From CAVRXQ01 sp963849105 (GTDB lineage: Bacteria > Actinomycetota > Acidimicrobiia > Acidimicrobiales > Bog-793), in assembly GCA_963849105.1 (NCBI GenBank), contig CAWKGD010000003.1:124001-188000 (forward strand): a stretch of DNA of 64,000 bases, written 5' to 3'. Shown here in pieces: positions 8,042 through 17,280 of this stretch (position 1 is its first letter; each line of letters begins with the position of its first letter). The notes under the pieces are model-generated. The model did no database searches and was not told the origin of the DNA. It was given only the letters and a program-made list of their open reading frames with translations. Position numbers and translations under genes: made by a program.

Positions 8042-9643
8042 TCAGCTGCGGCCCGAGTGGATCAGACCGAGATGAGTCTGGAACGCGACGCCGAGGTGAT
8101 CGGCGTCCTGATGGAACATCGGCCACGCTGCCGTCGCGAGTGCCGGGGTGAAGCCGACGCGGTAGCCGACGATCTCGCCAACGTGATGGAACTCCTCTGG
8201 GCCGCCGCACGCCTCGAAGACATACCACCCTTCGTTCGTGCCGTCATTCTCGACTTGCGAGAACGCCGCCGAGTTGTCGACACGGCATGTGAAATTGATC
8301 GCGGAATGCTGGACGGAGTTCGTTGTGCCGAACATGTAGTGACCACTCGATCCGTTGATCGCGTAGAGGCCGTAGGGGGAGCCGACGAGCACATCGTTCC
8401 AGGCATCCACTGAGGAGAGCGGGGCGAGGACCGGCGACGAAAAGACCGTTGAGCCGCGAAGCGGCGTCGCCCATAGCATCTGTCCCTTGCCGCTCCAGGC
8501 GCTCACGCTGGACGCGTTCGTCGCGAGGCAAGACGGAATCGTCCGCCCGGCGCACGTCCAAGTGCTCTCGACGACGTCCGGCCCGCCGGTCGCGTCGATC
8601 TGGCCGATCGCCGGCGCGTTGATCGCCGGACCTGGCGCGGTGACTGGCCAACCGGGGACCGGCTGCCCGTTGCTTGCGTAGAAGGCGAAGACCTTGTTCG
8701 TGGCCGACGTGAACGGCTGCTCGTAGTAGCCCGTCCCGACGACGACTGCCGCGCGCCCCGTGCTGTTGATGACGCCGACCGCCGGACTCGACCAGACCGA
8801 TTGGTCCTCGCAGTGGCGCCACAACAGCGCCACCCTGCCACCCACGTCGTGGTAGGCGCTGATCCATCCGCCGTAGCACCCGTCGAGCCCCGAGGCGTCA
8901 CCGCCGATGAAGATCGCGTCGCCGTTCGTGCCAGGGAGGTGGTAGAGCGCCGGCGAAGACCAGATCGTGTCGGCGGTATTGACCGGGAAACCGGGCACCA
9001 ACTTTCCCTTGGGAGTGAGCGCGTAGATCCTGTGGTCCCACGCTCCGAAGACGACGTCTTGTTGCGCGCCACCGGTGAGGCTGCCGATCGCAGGCGAGGA
9101 GATCACGCCGGGTGCGGTCCCCGGCGCCTGACCGACGTGGAAAAGCCAGCGGACGCGTCCGCGCAGCGTGAACGCTTCGACCTCACGTTGGGTGTTCGCC
9201 ACAAAGCGCGAACCCGTACCGACGATGATCGACGGCGGCGCCTTCGGCCCGTTGAGGAATCCGATTGCCGGGCTGCCCTCGATGGCGACGAGGCCCCCGC
9301 CGGGATCCTTCATTCGCTTCGGCCAACCGGGCAGTTCAGCTCCGGTGGCGGCGTTGATCACGTGGACATAACCCTGTTCGTCGCCGACGGCGAGGATCGT
9401 CGTACCGTCGTAGGTGGCGACCGAAGGCGAACTCTGTGCGATCGACCCAGGGATGCACGTCGACCAGGAGGCCGAGGGGAACGTGACGCCGGGAGCGACA
9501 GGAACCTCGCAGGACCTGCCGCGCGGCTGCGGCGTCGCGGAGGCCGTGACCGGCGCGACGAGCGCCACGCTCGCCAAAAGGAGGGCGGCAGCTGCGCCGC
9601 CCGCCGACCGACGGTGTCTGGTCACGCTACGTAGTGTAACCAT
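8042..9643 (-). CDS. Secreted FG-GAP / PQQ-propeller-like repeat protein (copy 1)
   Basis: This protein of about 533 residues has an N-terminal signal peptide (basic residues, then AAAALLLASVALVAPVTASA). Propeller repeats follow: SSPSVATYDG, VHVINAATGAELPGWP, GSPAIGFLNG, SSPALYHLPG and SSPAVGVINSTG. It contains the same GGDASGxxGCYGG segment and terminal PMFHQDADHLG motif as its downstream paralogue. GTG and ATG are adjacent at the start, and I use the ATG. It is divergent from the glycosyltransferase locus at 9785, so the intervening 140 bp should hold both promoters. Confidence 0.85.
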   Translation of the reverse strand: MVTLRSVTRHRRSAGGAAAALLLASVALVAPVTASATPQPRGRSCEVPVAPGVTFPSASWSTCIPGSIAQSSPSVATYDGTTILAVGDEQGYVHVINAATGAELPGWPKRMKDPGGGLVAIEGSPAIGFLNGPKAPPSIIVGTGSRFVANTQREVEAFTLRGRVRWLFHVGQAPGTAPGVISSPAIGSLTGGAQQDVVFGAWDHRIYALTPKGKLVPGFPVNTADTIWSSPALYHLPGTNGDAIFIGGDASGLDGCYGGWISAYHDVGGRVALLWRHCEDQSVWSSPAVGVINSTGRAAVVVGTGYYEQPFTSATNKVFAFYASNGQPVPGWPVTAPGPAINAPAIGQIDATGGPDVVESTWTCAGRTIPSCLATNASSVSAWSGKGQMLWATPLRGSTVFSSPVLAPLSSVDAWNDVLVGSPYGLYAINGSSGHYMFGTTNSVQHSAINFTCRVDNSAAFSQVENDGTNEGWYVFEACGGPEEFHHVGEIVGYRVGFTPALATAAWPMFHQDADHLGVAFQTHLGLIHSGRS

Positions 9644-9784
9644 CACTCTGAGTGGTCGTCAGAGGCGTGAGCCATACGGCTCCCTACGGCACGGCGTCGC
9701 CTGAAGTGGAGGTACGGCTTCGTGCTCTTCCCCTACGCTTGTGGCACTCGATCGCCGCCTTGCGAGGACAGGACCCACCGGAAC

Positions 9785-10999
9785 ATGGCTCGGAAGAACC
9801 GTTCGCTCGCAAGGATCGCCTTTGTTAGCCCGCGCTATGGCCCGGGTGTCGTCGGCGGCTCGGAGTCTGTCATCGCAGAGGCGGCGCGAGGGTTCGCGGC
9901 CCGCGGCTACGACGTCGAGGTGTTGACGACCTGTGCGCGGTCCCACTTCAGCTGGGCGAACGAGTTCGAGCCCGGCACCTTCGTCGACCGCGGCGTAACG
10001 GTCCGGAGGTTCAAGACCGTCACCGGGGCGGGATTCCGCTCGCGCTTCGGCCTCGATCAGCGGGTCCAGCGCGGCGAGCGACTCGATTCCGGCGAGGAAG
10101 TCGCGTGGGCGAATGACCGCTTTCGCGTGCCGGAGCTCTACCTGCACCTCTTCGAGCACGCGCGCGGCTACGACGCGATCGTGCTCTCGCCATATCTGTT
10201 CTGGTCGACCATCTACGGCGCGGAGGTCGCGCCCGAGCGGTCGGTGATCATGCCGTGTCTGCACGACGAGCCGTACGCCCGCCTCGGCATCGTCAGCGCG
10301 ACGCTCGCGTCGGCGGCCGGCTTGTGGTTCCTCTCCGAACCCGAGCATCTGCTCGCGCACCGACTCGCTCCCGGATTATCAGCTCGCCACGCGGTTGTCG
10401 GCGCGGCCGTCGAGATCCCCGATCACTACGACCCCGCTGGCTTCCGAGAACGGTACGGGGTGGGCTCGCCGTTCATCTTGTTCGCCGGCAGGAGAGAACC
10501 CGGCAAGGGTTGGGACTCGATGCTGCGCGCCTTCGCGCGCATCGTCGCGATGGGGGACAGCCCACTTGACCTTGTGACGACGGGAGTCGGGGAACCCGAG
10601 ATCCCAGAGGGCCTCGCCGATCGCGTGCACGACCTCGGCTACTTGGAGCCTGTCGAACTGGCGAGCGCGTTCGCAGCCGCCGAGGCGCTCGTCCAGCCGA
10701 GCCCGAACGAGAGCTTCTCGCGCACGTTGATGGAGGCCTGGCTCGCAGGAACTCCGGTGATCGCGACGGCGGCGGGCGAGGTCGTCACCTGGCACTGCGA
10801 GCGCTCTGGTGGCGGCATCACGTACGCGGATGACTTTGAGTTCGCGGAGTGTCTGCGCTTTGTGACCGAAGCGCCAAAAGCGGCCGCCGAGCTAGCGATA
10901 AAAGGCCGCGACTACGTCCTCGAGAACTACACCTGGGACAAGGTGCTCGATGAGATGGAGCGGTCGCTCGTCGAGCTCGATCGGTCCCTCAAGCGATGA
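9785..10999 (+). CDS. Glycosyltransferase, GT4-like
   Basis: I place the start at ATG 9785; the frame upstream has no good ribosome site. The 404-residue protein has a two-domain GT-B fold. The N-terminal acceptor domain carries IAFVSPRYGPGVVGGSESV, with the glycine-rich loop typical of GT4. The C-terminal nucleotide-sugar domain carries FAGRREPGKGWD, and ALVQPSPNESFSRTLMEAWLAGTPVIAT holds the E-x7-E-like motif. It should transfer a sugar from an NDP-sugar in the cytoplasm. It opens an overlapping gene set ending in an ABC exporter, so surface glycan assembly is the likely role. Confidence 0.9.
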   Translation: MARKNRSLARIAFVSPRYGPGVVGGSESVIAEAARGFAARGYDVEVLTTCARSHFSWANEFEPGTFVDRGVTVRRFKTVTGAGFRSRFGLDQRVQRGERLDSGEEVAWANDRFRVPELYLHLFEHARGYDAIVLSPYLFWSTIYGAEVAPERSVIMPCLHDEPYARLGIVSATLASAAGLWFLSEPEHLLAHRLAPGLSARHAVVGAAVEIPDHYDPAGFRERYGVGSPFILFAGRREPGKGWDSMLRAFARIVAMGDSPLDLVTTGVGEPEIPEGLADRVHDLGYLEPVELASAFAAAEALVQPSPNESFSRTLMEAWLAGTPVIATAAGEVVTWHCERSGGGITYADDFEFAECLRFVTEAPKAAAELAIKGRDYVLENYTWDKVLDEMERSLVELDRSLKR

Positions 11000-11751
11000 G
11001 AGTCCTCGTCGTCGGGACGCTGCCGCCGCCGGGTGGCGACGCGGCCCGAGCGCTGGCGGACGCCGCGAACCTGTTGCGCGACGAGGGAAACGACGTCGAA
11101 CTGTTTTCGCCGGACTTCCGCAGCGCCGCGCACCGTCATGCACGACTCGACGGTCCGTTGCTCGCCGCGTGGCTGGGCTACCTCGCGCCGCGCTTTGACG
11201 CCGTACTGCTGCGATTCGAGCCGGGATTCCCCCTCCGTCCCCACGCGAGCCGCGCGATGCGCGCTGCGACGCTGTTCTCGCTTGGAGAGGCGTTGCAGCG
11301 TTACAACGACGTCACGATCCGCTTCGATGGCGGACCGTCGATCCCGCGCGGGCTCGGCGGTCGCGCGATGGGCAAGGTCTGGCAAGCGACGACGCGGATC
11401 GTCGTCGCCTCGGAGGACAAACGCACCGAGCTCATCGCAGCCTCGGGCCTCGATGCTGACGCCGTCACGGTGTCCAAGGTGCGGCCCCTGCCGCGACGCC
11501 TAGCCAAGCAAGGTTGGGCACTCGCCGAGGGTGACGAGCTGCGGGCGGGGGTATCGGCGTTGGTCCGTGAGCGCGCAGAGCAGACCCGCGCCGCCGACCG
11601 GGCGCTCAGCGGTTTCGTCGCCGGCCCCGAGGCCGTGTCGCGTTCGCCGCTGGCGGGTGACGTTCCGTCCTGGACGGTGGCGGCGCTGTTTCATGAGCTC
11701 GCGTCGGCGGCGCGCGTCGTCGGTCGGCGTCTGCTCGCATCGGGCTCGTGA
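10996..11751 (+). CDS. Unknown protein of the glycan locus, glycosyltransferase N-domain-like
   Basis: This 251-residue protein overlaps the preceding stop by 4 nt (ATGA). It starts MRVLVVGTLPPPGGDAAR, which resembles the first strand and glycine loop of a GT-B glycosyltransferase. It has no recognisable C-terminal donor-binding domain and is half the usual length. It could be a glycosyltransferase-like accessory protein or a degenerate copy. Its codon use matches its neighbours, so it is likely functional. Beyond its place in the operon I cannot assign a function. Confidence 0.75.
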   Translation: MRVLVVGTLPPPGGDAARALADAANLLRDEGNDVELFSPDFRSAAHRHARLDGPLLAAWLGYLAPRFDAVLLRFEPGFPLRPHASRAMRAATLFSLGEALQRYNDVTIRFDGGPSIPRGLGGRAMGKVWQATTRIVVASEDKRTELIAASGLDADAVTVSKVRPLPRRLAKQGWALAEGDELRAGVSALVRERAEQTRAADRALSGFVAGPEAVSRSPLAGDVPSWTVAALFHELASAARVVGRRLLASGS

Positions 11752-11954
11752 GCTGGACAGACGAGGGTTCGGACGACATCGTCGAAGGGGGCGCTCGGAG
11801 AAAGGCCAACTAGGATTTCGACCCGCGTCCCCGAACTGATCCGATTCGGAAAGAGTTGGAGCCTCGATGCGCCCATGCCGCCCGCGGCGAGCGTCGCGCG
11901 GCGAGTTGGCGCAGAAAAGACGCGTGGCGAAATCCGACTGAGGTGCAGATCATC

Positions 11955-12935
11955 ATGGGGATAGCGAGCGGTACCGGGGCGACGGTCGCCGAACGCCGCG
12001 CGAAACGCGGCCTTCAGACCGCGAGCTCGGTCGACCTGCCGGCGCGCGTCGTCTCCTCCAGGATCAACCTGCGGACTCGGCTCCAGGATCTCTGGGGCGC
12101 GCGCGAGCTGTTTGTCTTCCTCGTCCGCAAAGACCTGAAGGTGAAGTACAAGAACAGCTTCCTCGGGTTCTTGTGGTCGATGGTGAACCCGGCCGTCGTT
12201 CTCGGCGTCTACTACGTCGTCTTCCGCTACGTCTTGAAATCGGGTATCCCCGACTTCGCCCTCTATCTGTTCTCAGGATTGATCGTCTGGAACCTGTTCC
12301 AGACGGCGCTGATGGGCGCGACCGGGGTGATCGTCGCTAACGCCGGGATCGTGAAGAAAGTCGCGTTCCCACGAGAGATCCTTCCGCTCGCACAGGTCGG
12401 CACCGCGACGGTTTTCTTCTTCTTCCAGGCGATCGTCTTGATCGCCTTCCTGCTCGGATTCCAGTACGCGCCGTCCTGGTCGTTCTTGCCGATATTGCTG
12501 TGGGCGCTCGTCGATCTGATCGTCATCGCCTCTGCGCTGGCGGTTTTCCTGTCGGCGGTGAACGTGTACTTCCGGGATATCGAGCACCTGATCGGCGTCA
12601 TCTTGCAGGCCTGGTTCTGGGTGATACCGATCATCTACAGCTACAACCTCGTCTACGACCTGTTCCGGGATCATCACCTGCAGGTGTTTACGGACTTGTA
12701 CCTCATCGACCCGGTCGTCCCGATCATCTTGGCCTTCCAACGTGCGCTTTACGGCAGGGTGACGGTTCCGATCGGGACGGGCAATCACTACGTGCTCACC
12801 ACCGAGCTCGCGAACTACCCGGAGCACTTCTTCGTCGAGATCCTCGCCGTCATGCTCGTCGTCGGCATCGTCGCGTTCTTCGGCGCGATGCTCGTTTTCG
12901 CCCGTATCGAGGGCAACTTCGCCCAGGAACTGTGA
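11955..12935 (+). CDS. ABC-2 type polysaccharide export permease (Wzm/TagG-like)
   Basis: I choose ATG 11955 because GAGGTG lies 9 nt upstream. The 326-residue protein has a cytoplasmic N-terminus with RELFVFLVRKDLKVKYKNS, the amphipathic coupling region typical of Wzm/TagG/RfbA permeases. About six membrane segments follow (around residues 65, 95, 140, 180, 215 and 300). With the ATPase directly downstream it should export a lipid-linked polysaccharide or teichoic-type polymer across the membrane. The 203-nt gap upstream may hold a promoter or leader. Confidence 0.92.
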   Translation: MGIASGTGATVAERRAKRGLQTASSVDLPARVVSSRINLRTRLQDLWGARELFVFLVRKDLKVKYKNSFLGFLWSMVNPAVVLGVYYVVFRYVLKSGIPDFALYLFSGLIVWNLFQTALMGATGVIVANAGIVKKVAFPREILPLAQVGTATVFFFFQAIVLIAFLLGFQYAPSWSFLPILLWALVDLIVIASALAVFLSAVNVYFRDIEHLIGVILQAWFWVIPIIYSYNLVYDLFRDHHLQVFTDLYLIDPVVPIILAFQRALYGRVTVPIGTGNHYVLTTELANYPEHFFVEILAVMLVVGIVAFFGAMLVFARIEGNFAQEL

Positions 12936-12942
12936 CCCAGAG

Positions 12943-14154
12943 ATGAGCTACGCCGTCGAGATCCAAAACCTCTCGAAGAGATTCCGCTTGTATCAGGAGA
13001 AGTATTCGTCGCTGAAAGAGCGCGTGGTCCACGCGGGCCACATCCCCTACGATGATTTCTGGGCACTGAAAGATGTCGAGGCTTCGTTCGAGGCGGGGCA
13101 GACGGTCGGGATGCTGGGGCGCAACGGTTCCGGAAAGTCGACGCTGCTCAAATGCATCGCCGGTATCTTGCAACCGTCATCGGGCCAGGTCGTCGTGCGC
13201 GGCAAGGTCGCCGCGATGCTCGAGCTCGGAGCAGGCTTCTCCCACGATTTGTCTGGTCGAGACAATGTCTATTTGAACGGGACGTTGCTCGGAATGTCCC
13301 GAAAGGAGATTCGTCGGCGCTTCGACGAAATCGTCGCGTTCGCGGAGCTAGAGCAGTTCATCGATAATCAGGTGAAGTACTACTCGTCGGGCATGATCGT
13401 GCGGCTCGGGTTCGCCGTCGCGATCAGCATGGAGCCCGACGTGCTCCTCGTCGACGAAGTCCTGGCGGTCGGTGACGAACGCTTCCAGCAGAAGTGTTTG
13501 GAACGTGTCGGGCAGCTGCAACAAGAGGGGCGCACGATCGTCGTCGTGTCACACGCTCCCGACATGATGCGCGAGCTGTGCGACGTGATCTTGGTCCTCG
13601 ACCACGGCAACGTCGTTGCGTTCGGCAAGCCGGGTGAGGCGATCCGCGCTTTCAGGGAAGGGTTGCTCGAAACTCCCGGTCTCGCCGGAGCAGAGGCCGG
13701 CGCGGCGGCCAATCTCCGCCAGGTCGAGATCACCGGGGCGTCGGTCGACTACCAAGGTGCCGGGGAGCGACCCTACGCGATCACGGGCGAACCCCTCACC
13801 GTGCACGTCGACTACCTCGTACGTTCGGCCGTCGATGCCGCGCAGTTCGAGATCGAAATCTTCTCGGACGCGAGCGGACGGATCTACCTCAACCGGACCG
13901 GAGCCGAGGATTCCATGACGCTCGCGCCGGGCGCGGGCTCGGTGTCGTTCCGCTTCGACGCGATGCCGCTTTTGGATGGGCGGTACACCGTCAATTTCTC
14001 GCTGCGCAACGCCGGCGGCGTCGTCCTTGCCATCGCCGAACCGGCGTGTGCCTTCGAAGTGATGAACCCGGGTCGGTCGCTCGGTGTCGTCGACCTGCCG
14101 ATGCGAGTCGAGCTCACGGCGCCCGGGGAGATGCGCAGCCGTCCCGCGATCTGA
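12943..14154 (+). CDS. ABC transporter ATP-binding protein with Wzt-like C-terminal domain
   Basis: This 403-residue protein has an N-terminal ABC ATPase with Walker A GRNGSGKST near residue 60. A Wzt-type variant signature, YYSSGMIVRLGFAVA, replaces the usual LSGGQ, and Walker B is VLLVDEVLAVGD. Residues from about 250 form a separate beta-rich domain (PLTVHVDYLVRS, VNFSLRNAGG), as in Wzt proteins whose C-terminal domain binds the end of the exported glycan. It lies 7 nt after the permease, and together they form the exporter. A C-terminal domain of this type suggests substrate recognition by a chain-terminating cap. Confidence 0.93.
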   Translation: MSYAVEIQNLSKRFRLYQEKYSSLKERVVHAGHIPYDDFWALKDVEASFEAGQTVGMLGRNGSGKSTLLKCIAGILQPSSGQVVVRGKVAAMLELGAGFSHDLSGRDNVYLNGTLLGMSRKEIRRRFDEIVAFAELEQFIDNQVKYYSSGMIVRLGFAVAISMEPDVLLVDEVLAVGDERFQQKCLERVGQLQQEGRTIVVVSHAPDMMRELCDVILVLDHGNVVAFGKPGEAIRAFREGLLETPGLAGAEAGAAANLRQVEITGASVDYQGAGERPYAITGEPLTVHVDYLVRSAVDAAQFEIEIFSDASGRIYLNRTGAEDSMTLAPGAGSVSFRFDAMPLLDGRYTVNFSLRNAGGVVLAIAEPACAFEVMNPGRSLGVVDLPMRVELTAPGEMRSRPAI

Positions 14155-14157
14155 GCT

Positions 14158-14451
14158 TTGTACGACACCGACGCGTTGAGCGAGCAGATCGTCGCCGAGT
14201 CCCGCCGCGACGTCGACTCACTCGACGCTGAGGGTCGCTGGAGCGCGGAGGACGACAACGTTCTCGAAAAACGGTTCGCGCGCGCGACGTACGACGCGCT
14301 GCGGGCACCACGGATCGCTGAACGCTCGGTCCGGCTCCGCAAAATTGCACGGCGCACAATCCCGCGTCCGCTGCGGCCGAAGCTGCGCAGAGCGCTCGCA
14401 CGGATTGAGCGGGTCTATGAAGCCATTCGCGATCGTCGGGAACAGAAGTGA
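14158..14451 (+). CDS. Small basic protein of the glycan locus, unknown
   Basis: This 97-residue protein has a TTG start 3 nt after the ATPase stop, and its own stop overlaps the next gene by 4 nt (GTGA). The tight spacing on both sides argues that it is a real gene. The N-terminal half is acidic. The C-terminal half is strongly basic (RKIARRTIPRPLRPKLRRAL) and could lie on the membrane surface or bind nucleic acid or anionic lipid. No family is recognised. A role as an accessory of the exporter or of the following glycosyltransferase is only suggested by position. Confidence 0.65.
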   Translation: MYDTDALSEQIVAESRRDVDSLDAEGRWSAEDDNVLEKRFARATYDALRAPRIAERSVRLRKIARRTIPRPLRPKLRRALARIERVYEAIRDRREQK

Positions 14452-15590
14452 AGGTCGTGGTACCCCAGGTTCAGCGTCCAGCGCGCATCGATCAGATCAT
14501 CCCGGCGATCGTCGAGCACGACGCGGTGAGCAATCACACCTTCGCCGCGCAGCGGTTGTTGCGGGAACTGGGCTTCGAGTCGGAGATCTACGCGCTGATC
14601 ATCGGGCCGGGTTGCGAAGGACGCGTCCGTCCACTGCGTGAGATCGCGAAGCACCGGGACGGGTCGCAGTGGATCCTGTACCAGTGCTCGATCGGCAGTC
14701 CCGCGGCTGACGCGGTCGCCAACCACCCGGGGCGCAAGCTCCTCGACTACCACAACATCGTGCCCGAGGACCTCGTCGAGAAGTGGCTGCCCCCGCTCGC
14801 CGAAGAGTCCCGACTGGGACGGCGGCAACTGGCGACGCTCGCGCCGATGGTCTCGGTGGCGTTTGCGGATTCGGCGTTCAACGCCGCCGAGCTCGACGCG
14901 TTCGGTTATCCGAGCCCAAAGGTCGTGCCGGTCCTCGTCGAGTCGGGCAACCTTCTCGCGCCGCCTGATGAGCGCGCCCTTGAGCGGTTCCGGGCCCAAA
15001 AGCACGACGGCGGCACGGATTGGCTGTTCGTCGGCCAGATCGGGCCGCACAAGGCCCAGCACGACGTGATCAAAGCGTTCGCCATCTATCGGCGCGTGTA
15101 CGACGCGAAAGCCCGCTTGCACATCGTCGGACGCGAGATGGGCACCATCTACGTCGACGCACTGCGCCGCTTCGTTGCATCAATCGGGCTTACCGACGTC
15201 GTCGATTTTCCCGGCTCGGTTCCTGTCGGCATGCTCGCCGCGTACTACGAGACGGCCGACGCCTTCGTGTGCCTGTCGAACCATGAAGGTTTCTGTGCAC
15301 CGATCGTCGAGGCGATGGCGAGGGGGACATCCGTCGTCGCCTACGCGGCGGCGGCCGTTCCGGAAACCCTCGGTGACGCCGGCGTCCTGCTCACAGAGAA
15401 GTCGCCGGCACTCGTCGCGTCGGTCGTCCACCGCCTGCTGAACGACGAAAAGACGCGCGCGACGTTCCTCGCCCGTGGGCGAGAGCGGGCGAAGCGGTAT
15501 GGGCCCGAACGCGCCGAACGCGCTTTTCGCGAGTTGATCGAGTCAGCACTGAAAGCCGCGAGCGACCACAGGGCGGTGCCAGCCAGCTAA
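14448..15590 (+). CDS. Glycosyltransferase, GT4-like
   Basis: This 380-residue GT-B protein overlaps the preceding stop. It shows KLLDYHNIVPEDLVEKW in the N-domain. The donor-domain strands are WLFVGQIGPHKAQHDVIKAF, LHIVGREMG and VDFPGSVPVGMLAAYYE. The terminal CLSNHEGFCAPIVEAMARGT holds the E-x7-E motif of GT4 retaining glycosyltransferases. It should add a sugar to the polymer exported by the adjacent ABC system. The donor and linkage are unknown. Confidence 0.92.
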   Translation: MKVVVPQVQRPARIDQIIPAIVEHDAVSNHTFAAQRLLRELGFESEIYALIIGPGCEGRVRPLREIAKHRDGSQWILYQCSIGSPAADAVANHPGRKLLDYHNIVPEDLVEKWLPPLAEESRLGRRQLATLAPMVSVAFADSAFNAAELDAFGYPSPKVVPVLVESGNLLAPPDERALERFRAQKHDGGTDWLFVGQIGPHKAQHDVIKAFAIYRRVYDAKARLHIVGREMGTIYVDALRRFVASIGLTDVVDFPGSVPVGMLAAYYETADAFVCLSNHEGFCAPIVEAMARGTSVVAYAAAAVPETLGDAGVLLTEKSPALVASVVHRLLNDEKTRATFLARGRERAKRYGPERAERAFRELIESALKAASDHRAVPAS

Positions 15591-15624
15591 CTCGCTTCAC
15601 GTCTGGCGCTCGGTACGCTTCGGC

Positions 15625-16743
15625 GTGTCGACGGCCAATCCTCGGCGACGCATCACGCAAACTCGCTGGTGGCACCCACTGCGACTCGTCGTCGGTCTGG
15701 CGCTCGGCGCGCTCGCGCTGTGGGCGCTGAACGGCCGGCGAAGCGAGCTCGTCGATGCGTCAGGAGAACTCGCCCGACTCGTCGTCCCGTGGCTCCTGCT
15801 CGCGATCGCGTCCGAGATCGCATCGTTTGTCTGCTTTGCTGAGCTGCAACGCCGCCTGCTCAACGCCGGCGGGGTGCGCACGCCGTTGCCGTTCATGACC
15901 TTCGTCAGCCTCGCCGCCGGCGCGATCGCGAACTCGCTGCCGGCGGGCCCGGCGTTCGCCAGCGTGTACGCCTTCGGCGTCTATCGCCGGCGCGGCGCGA
16001 ACGACACCCTCGCCGCGTGGACGCTGCTCGCGACGTTTGCCTGCGCGGGCGCGGGACTCGGTCTGATCGCGACCGCGGGGGTAATCCTCGCGACCCAGGA
16101 GAGCGCGTCGTACGACCTGATCGGCGTGATCCTCGGTGTGTTCGCGCTCTCGATCGCGGTCGACGCGATCGTCTTTCAGCGGCGCTGGCTCGAAAACGTC
16201 GCCATCTGGATGTTGGACGTGCTCCGCCGCGTCATCGGCCGGCCGCGCCGGACATCGGCGGCGGTTGTCCAGGGGTGGTTGCGACGGCTCGAAGACGTGC
16301 ATCTCACGCGGCGCGATCTCTTCGTGGCGCTCGCTGCGGCGTTCGGGAATTGGGCATTCGACTGCGGCTGCCTGGCGTGCGGGTTCGTGGCGACGGGCGG
16401 CTCGGTGCCCTGGCGCGGGCTGCTCCTCGCCTACGGGGCCGGACAGCTGGCGGCGAACCTGCCGATCACCCCGGGCGGACTGGGCGTGGTCGAGGGCAGC
16501 CTCACCGTCGCCCTCGTCGCGTTCGGCGGAGCGGAATTGTCAACGGTCGCTGCGGTGCTCGTCTACCGGATCGTCAGTTTCTGGGGGTTCTTGCCGGTGG
16601 GCTGGCTGTCGTGGGCCGGCCTCGCCTTGGACCGTCGGCGTCGGGCACGCGCAGCTGCGGTCGCAGTCGAACATCACGGCGCGCCACCAATCGGAGAGTC
16701 GTTTCGCGAAGTTGCCGGAGGAGAGAGGAAGATGACCTCATGA
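15625..16743 (+). CDS. Flippase-like integral membrane protein (UPF0104 / LPG-synthase TM family)
   Basis: This 372-residue polytopic protein has about 8 hydrophobic segments. Family landmarks are AAGAIANSLPAGPAFASVYAF near residue 95 and QLAANLPITPGGLGVVEGSL near residue 285 (the PGGLGVVE motif). RIVSFWGFLPVGWLSW follows. The family comprises the transmembrane part of lysylphosphatidylglycerol synthase and related lipid-flippase-like proteins. In this place it may move or hold a glycolipid precursor. The start is GTG. The stop overlaps the following lipoprotein gene (ATGA). Confidence 0.88.
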   Translation: MSTANPRRRITQTRWWHPLRLVVGLALGALALWALNGRRSELVDASGELARLVVPWLLLAIASEIASFVCFAELQRRLLNAGGVRTPLPFMTFVSLAAGAIANSLPAGPAFASVYAFGVYRRRGANDTLAAWTLLATFACAGAGLGLIATAGVILATQESASYDLIGVILGVFALSIAVDAIVFQRRWLENVAIWMLDVLRRVIGRPRRTSAAVVQGWLRRLEDVHLTRRDLFVALAAAFGNWAFDCGCLACGFVATGGSVPWRGLLLAYGAGQLAANLPITPGGLGVVEGSLTVALVAFGGAELSTVAAVLVYRIVSFWGFLPVGWLSWAGLALDRRRRARAAAVAVEHHGAPPIGESFREVAGGERKMTS

Positions 16744-17222
16744 GGCGACGACACGCGCTTTCAAAGGGCGGGATGCGCCGCGTGCTCGTCGGTGCAGTGC
16801 TGCTCGTCGCGGTGGGCGCGGCGGGGTGCACCTCGGCTCGCAACGCCCTCGGCCCGAGCGAGAGCCCCTGTTTCCGGGCGATTCCGCTCGCGCGCGCCGC
16901 AGTGAACGACAAAGGCAAGTTCTCCGGCGTGCGCTACGTGACCGCGCGCGACTTCAACGCGGCAATCAGACAAGCGAAGGTGGCCGCGCACGGGAGGGTC
17001 AATCTTCCCGTCGCGCTTGTCGAGGTGAAGGGGCCGATCTGCGCCGTCGCGTACCGGGGTACTTATGACCCGAACCGTGTCGCGCACGGCTGGTCGCCGA
17101 CGGGAAAGAGCGGGACGCTCGCGATCGTCGTCGTGCGGCTGCAAAAACCGGACGTCGTGGCGACCGTCATCCTGCGCCGGTCGCCGCTGCGGCTCGCGAA
17201 GGAATTCCCGCCGCTCATCTGA
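16740..17222 (+). CDS. Putative lipoprotein
   Basis: The real gene starts at ATG 16740, overlapping the previous stop by 4 nt; the longer open frame upstream is a shadow. The 160-residue product has a basic n-region (RRRHALSKGGMRR), a hydrophobic core, and a lipobox VGAAGC, so it should be cleaved and lipidated at Cys and anchored outside the membrane. The mature part carries two further cysteines (SPCFRAIPL, GPICAVAY) that may form a disulfide. No family is recognised. Confidence 0.8.
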   Translation: MRRRHALSKGGMRRVLVGAVLLVAVGAAGCTSARNALGPSESPCFRAIPLARAAVNDKGKFSGVRYVTARDFNAAIRQAKVAAHGRVNLPVALVEVKGPICAVAYRGTYDPNRVAHGWSPTGKSGTLAIVVVRLQKPDVVATVILRRSPLRLAKEFPPLI

Positions 17223-17280
17223 GCTCGGGGCCGGATCGCGGCTTCGCGGCGCGCCGCCCGGCTGCTCCTAGATTGCGAGC

